Assembly: GCA_904502015.1 (NCBI GenBank)
Contig: CAJGEA010000065.1
Location: forward strand, 1-9,536
Direction of reading: 5' to 3'
Source: an uncultured Clostridia bacterium
Lineage (GTDB): Bacteria; Bacillota; Clostridia; Oscillospirales; CAG-272
DNA: 9,536 nt
Below are positions 6,085 to 9,536 of this stretch, in pieces (position 1 is the first letter of the stretch; each line of letters opens with the position of its first letter). The notes below the pieces were generated by a model that made no database searches, was not told where the DNA came from, and worked only from the letters and a program-made list of their open reading frames with translations. The translations under genes were made by a program, and so were the position numbers.

Positions 6085-7086
6085 TCACCCCCGCAACCAC
6101 GCGACGGTCAGAGCCACGCAGGCGTCGGCGTCGGCGAGGTCGAGCATTTCCACGCCCGAGTGGACGTAGCGGGTGGGGACGGACAGGGCGGCGGCACGCA
6201 CGCCCGCGCCGCTCATCTGGATGGCGGCGGTATCGGTACCGCCTGCGACCAGGATCTCGAACTGGTGACGGATATCATTAGCCTTCGCAACGGCGGCCAG
6301 CTCCTCGGTCAGCTCGCGGTCGCAGATGAGGGAGTTATCCTTGAGCTTGATGGCGGCACCGCCGCCCACCGAGCAGGCCATGGGCTTCGAGCCGATGCAG
6401 TCGCCCGTGAGGGTCACGTCAAAGGCAAGGCCCAGATCGGGGTTGATGCCGAAGGCCGCGGTGCGCGCACCGCGCAAGCCGACCTCCTCCTGCACCGAGA
6501 AAACGAAATACACGTCATCACGGACTGGGGTTTCCTTGATCGCCTCGGCGATCTTGACGAGAATGGCACAGCCGATGCGGTCGTCCAGCGGTCTGCCCGC
6601 GATGCGGCGGCCGCACAGACGGGTAATACTGCCCTCCAGCGCACAGAACTCACCGATGGAGATCTTGCGCTCGGCCTCGCGGCGATCCTTCGCGCCAATG
6701 TCCACGTATACCTTCTCCGCCTTAATATCAGCGGGGGCGGTGCCGACCTCGGGCACGAGAATACCCTTCATGCCGTTGCCGAAGGTCACCTTGCTGTAAG
6801 CGGCGGCGACGTAATTGATGCCGCCGATGGGGGCAACGCGGATAAATCCGTTGTCCTCAATGTAGGTCACGAGGAAGCCGATCTCGTCCATGTGGGCGCA
6901 GAGCATGATCTTGCGGCGCGCGCCGTCGGGGGCAGTACCCTTCTTCTCGGCAATGAGCGAGCCCATAGGATCGGTCCACACGCGGTCGCACAGAGGGGCA
7001 ACGATGGAAAGCAGCTTGTCCGAGATCGCCTTCTCGCGTCCCGAAATTCCGCGCACGGCGGTCAGATTCTTAATCAGATTGAGCAT
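6085..7086 (-). CDS. M42 family metallo-aminopeptidase (third gene of the set)
   Basis: A 333-residue cytosolic enzyme of the M42 family (PF05343; glutamyl aminopeptidase/TET type), which removes N-terminal residues from short peptides using two metal ions. The site is intact: H65 and D67 in AHMDEIG, D168-D169 in LDDRIGC, the base and ligand pair E200-E201 in VQEEVGLRGA, D223 in AFDVT, and H309 in YVHSGVE. The GGTDTAAIQ segment (282-290) is canonical. Residues of about 75-160, between the first two metal motifs, form the usual inserted oligomerisation domain. Family members build 12-subunit tetrahedral particles. AAGGA lies 10 nt before the ATG at 7086. It is 98 nt downstream of the second M42 gene, a gap with hairpins but no clear terminator. 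Of the three copies it has the most typical motifs. Confidence 0.94.
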   Translation of the reverse strand: MLNLIKNLTAVRGISGREKAISDKLLSIVAPLCDRVWTDPMGSLIAEKKGTAPDGARRKIMLCAHMDEIGFLVTYIEDNGFIRVAPIGGINYVAAAYSKVTFGNGMKGILVPEVGTAPADIKAEKVYVDIGAKDRREAERKISIGEFCALEGSITRLCGRRIAGRPLDDRIGCAILVKIAEAIKETPVRDDVYFVFSVQEEVGLRGARTAAFGINPDLGLAFDVTLTGDCIGSKPMACSVGGGAAIKLKDNSLICDRELTEELAAVAKANDIRHQFEILVAGGTDTAAIQMSGAGVRAAALSVPTRYVHSGVEMLDLADADACVALTVAWLRG

Positions 7087-7141
7087 ATCGGTAAATTCCT
7101 TTCAAATAGCAAAATTAGTCAGCCTTTGTAGTGACCGGCCT

Positions 7142-7180
7142 CCCGGACGGTCCGGGCGTTGGGTATTTGCCTCACAAATA
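7142..7180 (-). other. Two small hairpins between the second and third M42 genes
   Basis: CCCGGA (7142-7147) pairs with TCCGGG (7151-7156) around a 3-nt loop, and TATTTG (7164-7169) pairs with CAAATA (7175-7180) around a 5-nt loop. Neither is followed by a T-run on the minus strand, so they are not obvious terminators. They could slow or protect the transcript and change the ratio of the third peptidase to the first two. Confidence 0.45.
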
Positions 7181-7184
7181 GGTG

Positions 7185-8267
7185 TTAGGAAAGCTTCCAG
7201 CTTTTCAGCATAGCCACAACGAGGCGGCAGATGGCCTCGTGATCCTCATAAGCCGCCACGCAGGACGCGCTGTGAATGTAGCGCGTGGGCAGGGAGAGCG
7301 CCATAACGCGCACGCCCGCCAGCGATCGCTGAACATGGGCGGCGTCGTTCGCGCCCGTGGTTGCCTGCTTGATCTGGCAGGCGATCCCGTGTTTCTCGGC
7401 CACCGCCTGCGCAAAGCGGATCATGGCGGTGTCGTAGATGGTGCCTCTGTCGGCGAGGGAGATCATTCCGCCCTTGCCCTGTGTCGCCACGCGGGTGGCG
7501 GGGGCGGCGTCGGCTACGTCGTTGACGGCCGATGCGTCGATCACGACGGCGTACTTGGGAGCGACACCAAACGCAGCCACAGATGCGCCCGAAATACCGA
7601 CTTCCTCACAGCGGGTGAAGGCAAAGCACACGTCAAACGGCAGGTCGGTGGGGCGGCGGTACAGCTCGCGCAGGATCTCAATGAGGGCGGCGCAGCCACA
7701 GCGATCGTCCAGCGCCTTGCCCTTCATGAAGCGATCGTCCTTGCCGAAAGTCACGAAATCCGAGTGGAAGGTGGCGCAGTCGCCCACCGCCGCGTACTGC
7801 TCGGCATCCGCCTTGTCGGTCGCGCCAATGTCGATATACAGCTTCTTGAGGGGCGTGACCTTGGTGCGCTCCTCCTTGGATTGCAGGTGGATGGCCTTGG
7901 AGGCGATCACGCCCGCCACGGCGGTGTCCCCGTGCATGACGGTGACCTGGCGGCCGCACAGCACGCGGGGATCAATGCCGCCCACGGTGTCGAAATGCAG
8001 ATATCCGTGATCGTCGATGCGGGTGATCATCATGCCCACCTCGTCCATGTGCGCGGCGATGAGGAATTTATCGGGGTTATCCTCGTTATAATCGGGGCCG
8101 CGGCCCTTGATGGTGGCGATCAGGTTGCCCGCGCGGTCGATGCGGTAGCTGTCGCAGTAGCCCTCGATCTGCTCCGCGATGAAATCGCGCACCGCCTCCT
8201 CGCATCCCGAGGGGCCAAAGAGTCCGCACAGCGCGCGAACCAATTCTTTACCAAAGTAAGGCTTCAT
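7185..8267 (-). CDS. M42 family metallo-aminopeptidase (second gene of the set)
   Basis: A 360-residue paralogue of the neighbouring genes. The metal and catalytic residues are all present: H73 and D75 in AAHMDEVG, D187-D188 in LDDRCGC, E221-E222 in CEEVGISGA, D244 in VVIDAS, and H332 in YIHSAS. The late loop reads TTGANDAAH where the third gene has GGTDTAAIQ, and the segment after the last histidine is HSASCVA rather than HSxVE. The substrate pocket is therefore likely to differ. It has a longer insert near the N-terminus (GRGPDYNEDNPDK at 55-67). Its ATG overlaps the TGA of the first M42 gene by 4 nt (ATGA), a sign of translational coupling and a shared transcript. Confidence 0.94.
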   Translation of the reverse strand: MKPYFGKELVRALCGLFGPSGCEEAVRDFIAEQIEGYCDSYRIDRAGNLIATIKGRGPDYNEDNPDKFLIAAHMDEVGMMITRIDDHGYLHFDTVGGIDPRVLCGRQVTVMHGDTAVAGVIASKAIHLQSKEERTKVTPLKKLYIDIGATDKADAEQYAAVGDCATFHSDFVTFGKDDRFMKGKALDDRCGCAALIEILRELYRRPTDLPFDVCFAFTRCEEVGISGASVAAFGVAPKYAVVIDASAVNDVADAAPATRVATQGKGGMISLADRGTIYDTAMIRFAQAVAEKHGIACQIKQATTGANDAAHVQRSLAGVRVMALSLPTRYIHSASCVAAYEDHEAICRLVVAMLKSWKLS

Positions 8268-9307
8268 TTACCAAACACCTCCGCGATCTCCAGAGATTTA
8301 ACGAACGCACCTACGGCGTCGGCAAGCGCGCGCGCATCGTCCAGCGCCAGCACCTCGGTCGCCGAGTGCATATTCTTGATGGGCAGGCTCACGAGAACGG
8401 TGGGAATGCCGTCGGCGGCGATGCCCAGCACGTTGGCGTTCGTGCCCGTATTGCCCGCGCACGCGCTAACGGTGTAGGGCACGCCTGCCGCGCGGCAAGC
8501 CGCCTCGGTCATGCGGGTCAGGCGGCGGTCAGTAATCGTTGCCACCGCGATGTCCACGCCCTCACCCATGGGCGAGAGGGGAATATCCTTGACCTCGGGG
8601 ACGGTGGCGTGCGTGACGTCAATGACCAGCGCATAATCGGGGCGGATACCAAAGCCCGCCACCTTCGCGCCCGCACCGCCCAGCTCCTCAAACGCGGAGA
8701 GCAGGAGGTACACGTCGCCCGCCAGCTCGCGGCGGGACACAGCGTCCACGCCGAACACGGCACAGGCGGCGCACGCCTTGTTATCAAACGCCTTGCCCGA
8801 GAGACGGCCGTTCGCCATCTCACGGTAAACGGGCTTGAATCCCACGGGTGTGCCGATGGGGCAGATCTCCTCCAGCTCCTCCTTGGGGTAGCCCGTGTCA
8901 ATGAGCAGCTGGTCGATGGGCGCAAGCTTGTCCCGATCGGCCTCGGTCATGAGGTGAGGGGCCTTGGCGGCAAACACGCCGTACACGGGACGCTTGCCGT
9001 AGAGGATGACCTCGCCCGCGGGCAGGATGCGGGTATCCACGCCGCCAACGCTTGCGACCGTGACAAATCCGCCCTCCTTGATGCCCGTGACCATCATGCC
9101 GATCTCGTCAAAATGGGTGTCGATCAGAATTTTGGGCGCGTTCGGGCGGCCGCACTTCTTGATGAAGAGGTGGTTGCCCAGCGCATCCACGCGATGCTCG
9201 TCAAATGCGCCGCCAATCAGCGCGCCCACGGCATCCGATGCCTGCCGCTCGCATCCGCTGACCGTCATCAGCGAGCAGAGCGACACAATAAGTTCCTTGA
9301 GTGTCAT
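8264..9307 (-). CDS. M42 family metallo-aminopeptidase, divergent (first gene of the set)
   Basis: A 347-residue paralogue and first gene of the likely operon. Ligands are kept: H65 and D67 (DTHFDEIG), D175, E207-E208 (FEELGGAGA), D230 (VIDVTH) and H314 (MHSATE). Two family motifs are altered: DDR is D175-N176-K177, and the GTD of the late loop is G288-T289-N290. Both changes replace an acid by an amide close to the metal site, so activity or specificity may differ from the sister enzymes, though the main catalytic residues remain. The ATG at 9307 is chosen because AAGGA stands 7 nt upstream. A TTG at 9331 would add eight residues that include this ribosome site. A small 6-bp hairpin lies in the leader at 9324-9340. 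Confidence 0.92.
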   Translation of the reverse strand: MTLKELIVSLCSLMTVSGCERQASDAVGALIGGAFDEHRVDALGNHLFIKKCGRPNAPKILIDTHFDEIGMMVTGIKEGGFVTVASVGGVDTRILPAGEVILYGKRPVYGVFAAKAPHLMTEADRDKLAPIDQLLIDTGYPKEELEEICPIGTPVGFKPVYREMANGRLSGKAFDNKACAACAVFGVDAVSRRELAGDVYLLLSAFEELGGAGAKVAGFGIRPDYALVIDVTHATVPEVKDIPLSPMGEGVDIAVATITDRRLTRMTEAACRAAGVPYTVSACAGNTGTNANVLGIAADGIPTVLVSLPIKNMHSATEVLALDDARALADAVGAFVKSLEIAEVFGK

Positions 9308-9323
9308 ACTGTATTCCTTTCCG

Positions 9324-9340
9324 CGGGGCAAATCGCCCCG
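9324..9340 (-). promoter_or_regulatory. Leader hairpin next to the ribosome site of the M42 operon
   Basis: CGGGGC (9324-9329) pairs with GCCCCG (9335-9340) around a 5-nt loop. On the transcript this GC-rich stem ends about 7 nt before the AAGGA of the first M42 gene. It is short and may simply set the ribosome site in an open stretch. No ligand-binding fold is visible around it. Confidence 0.4.
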
Positions 9341-9352
9341 TATTTTCGCCTT

Positions 9353-9382
9353 TTTATCACCGTATCGCGGTTGAATTATGAA
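9353..9382 (-). promoter_or_regulatory. Possible promoter of the M42 operon (weak match)
   Basis: On the minus strand TTCATA (9382-9377) and GATAAA (9358-9353) are 18 bp apart; each matches four of six consensus bases. It lies about 45-75 nt before the ATG, in the AT-rich gap between the cloverleaf repeat and the operon. The position is right but the boxes are poor, so this is a candidate only. Confidence 0.3.
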
Positions 9383-9396
9383 AAAAGGTCGCGTAC

Positions 9397-9410
9397 AAAT
9401 TGGGGTTTAT
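9397..9410 (+). repeat. Third copy of the 14-nt repeat-edge motif
   Basis: AAATTGGGGTTTAT is identical to the outer edge of the right multi-hairpin element (956-943, minus strand) and matches 12 of 14 bases at the left edge (378-391). Here it is followed, 12 nt on, by the cloverleaf repeat. In all three places the motif points into a structured repeat. Confidence 0.65.
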
Positions 9411-9422
9411 AGGGGTGTTTCT

Positions 9423-9534
9423 CTTAATGGGTCATCCTGAGCGCCGCCGCGAAGCGGCAAGTCGAAGGATCTCCTTCCCTCAATGAGATTCTTCGACTTC
9501 GGGCTTCGCCCTCCGCTCAGAATGACCCGTTAAG
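9423..9534. repeat. Cloverleaf-shaped intergenic repeat ('GTCATTCTGAGC' type)
   Basis: An outer stem of about 21 bp joins 9423-9443 to 9514-9534 with one G-T wobble and one C-A mismatch. Inside are three hairpins: GCCGC/GCGGC with loop GAA (9446-9458); a 15-bp central stem 9459-9473 with 9485-9499, one G-T wobble, loop of 11 nt; and GGGC/GCCC with loop TTC (9501-9511). The outer and central motifs (GTCATTCTGAGC and GTCGAAGAATCTC) resemble an interspersed repeat seen in many bacterial phyla, recognised from memory. The window ends 2 nt after the outer stem, so its context is incomplete. It encodes no protein and shows no tRNA features. Confidence 0.8.
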
Positions 9535-9536
9535 GG

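Noticed and set aside
9308..9331. TTG start at 9331 for the first M42 gene
   Set aside because: The extra eight codons contain the AAGGA that serves the ATG at 9307, and family alignment begins at the MTLKELI segment.
9423..9534. tRNA or other known structured RNA suggested by the cloverleaf shape
   Set aside because: Arm lengths, loops and conserved bases do not fit a tRNA; the pairing is that of an inverted DNA repeat of a known interspersed style.

Overview
The window reads as accessory-rich chromosome of a Gram-positive anaerobe, most likely a gut Clostridia lineage of the Oscillospiraceae type. This is inferred from strong AGGAG/AAGGA ribosome sites, GC-rich genes set in AT-rich spacers, Firmicutes-type families (a TFIIIB-like zinc ribbon, a YwaF-like membrane protein, a YnbB-type methionine gamma-lyase homologue, M42 peptidases) and dense intergenic hairpin repeats. 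Every supported gene is on the minus strand, so the window is best read from right to left.

Right part (9534 to 6044): a cloverleaf-shaped repeat of the 'GTCATTCTGAGC...GTCGAAG' kind lies upstream of a probable operon of three different M42 metallo-aminopeptidases (9307-8264, 8267-7185, 7086-6085). The first two overlap by 4 nt (ATGA). The third follows a 98-nt spacer holding two small hairpins. A 28-nt perfect palindrome closes the set. Together they would form a cytosolic peptide-trimming module, possibly with mixed oligomers.

Middle (5934 to 1034): a 90-residue two-helix membrane protein of unknown function, a double-hairpin repeat, then a colinear set of four genes: a PLP-dependent methionine gamma-lyase family protein, a lipoprotein with two similar domains, a NifS/IscS-type cysteine desulfurase, and a YwaF/TMEM164-like integral membrane protein. 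A hairpin terminator follows. Two of the four are PLP enzymes of sulfur-amino-acid type, but no common pathway can be shown from the sequence.

Left part (1020 to 1): about 790 bp without a credible protein gene. Its main content is a head-to-head inverted pair of roughly 250-bp elements, each a string of hairpins whose stems are kept by compensatory base changes. Next comes a consensus-perfect sigma-A type promoter (TTGACA, 17 bp, TATAAT) driving a 72-residue zinc-ribbon protein, with the first codons of a further gene at the window edge.

The most unusual content is not a protein system but the structured repeats: the inverted multi-hairpin pair, the cloverleaf repeat, and a 14-nt motif found at the edge of each, always pointing into the repeat. 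The protein genes are mostly recognisable families; the M42 triplet and the duplicated-domain lipoprotein are the most interesting among them.
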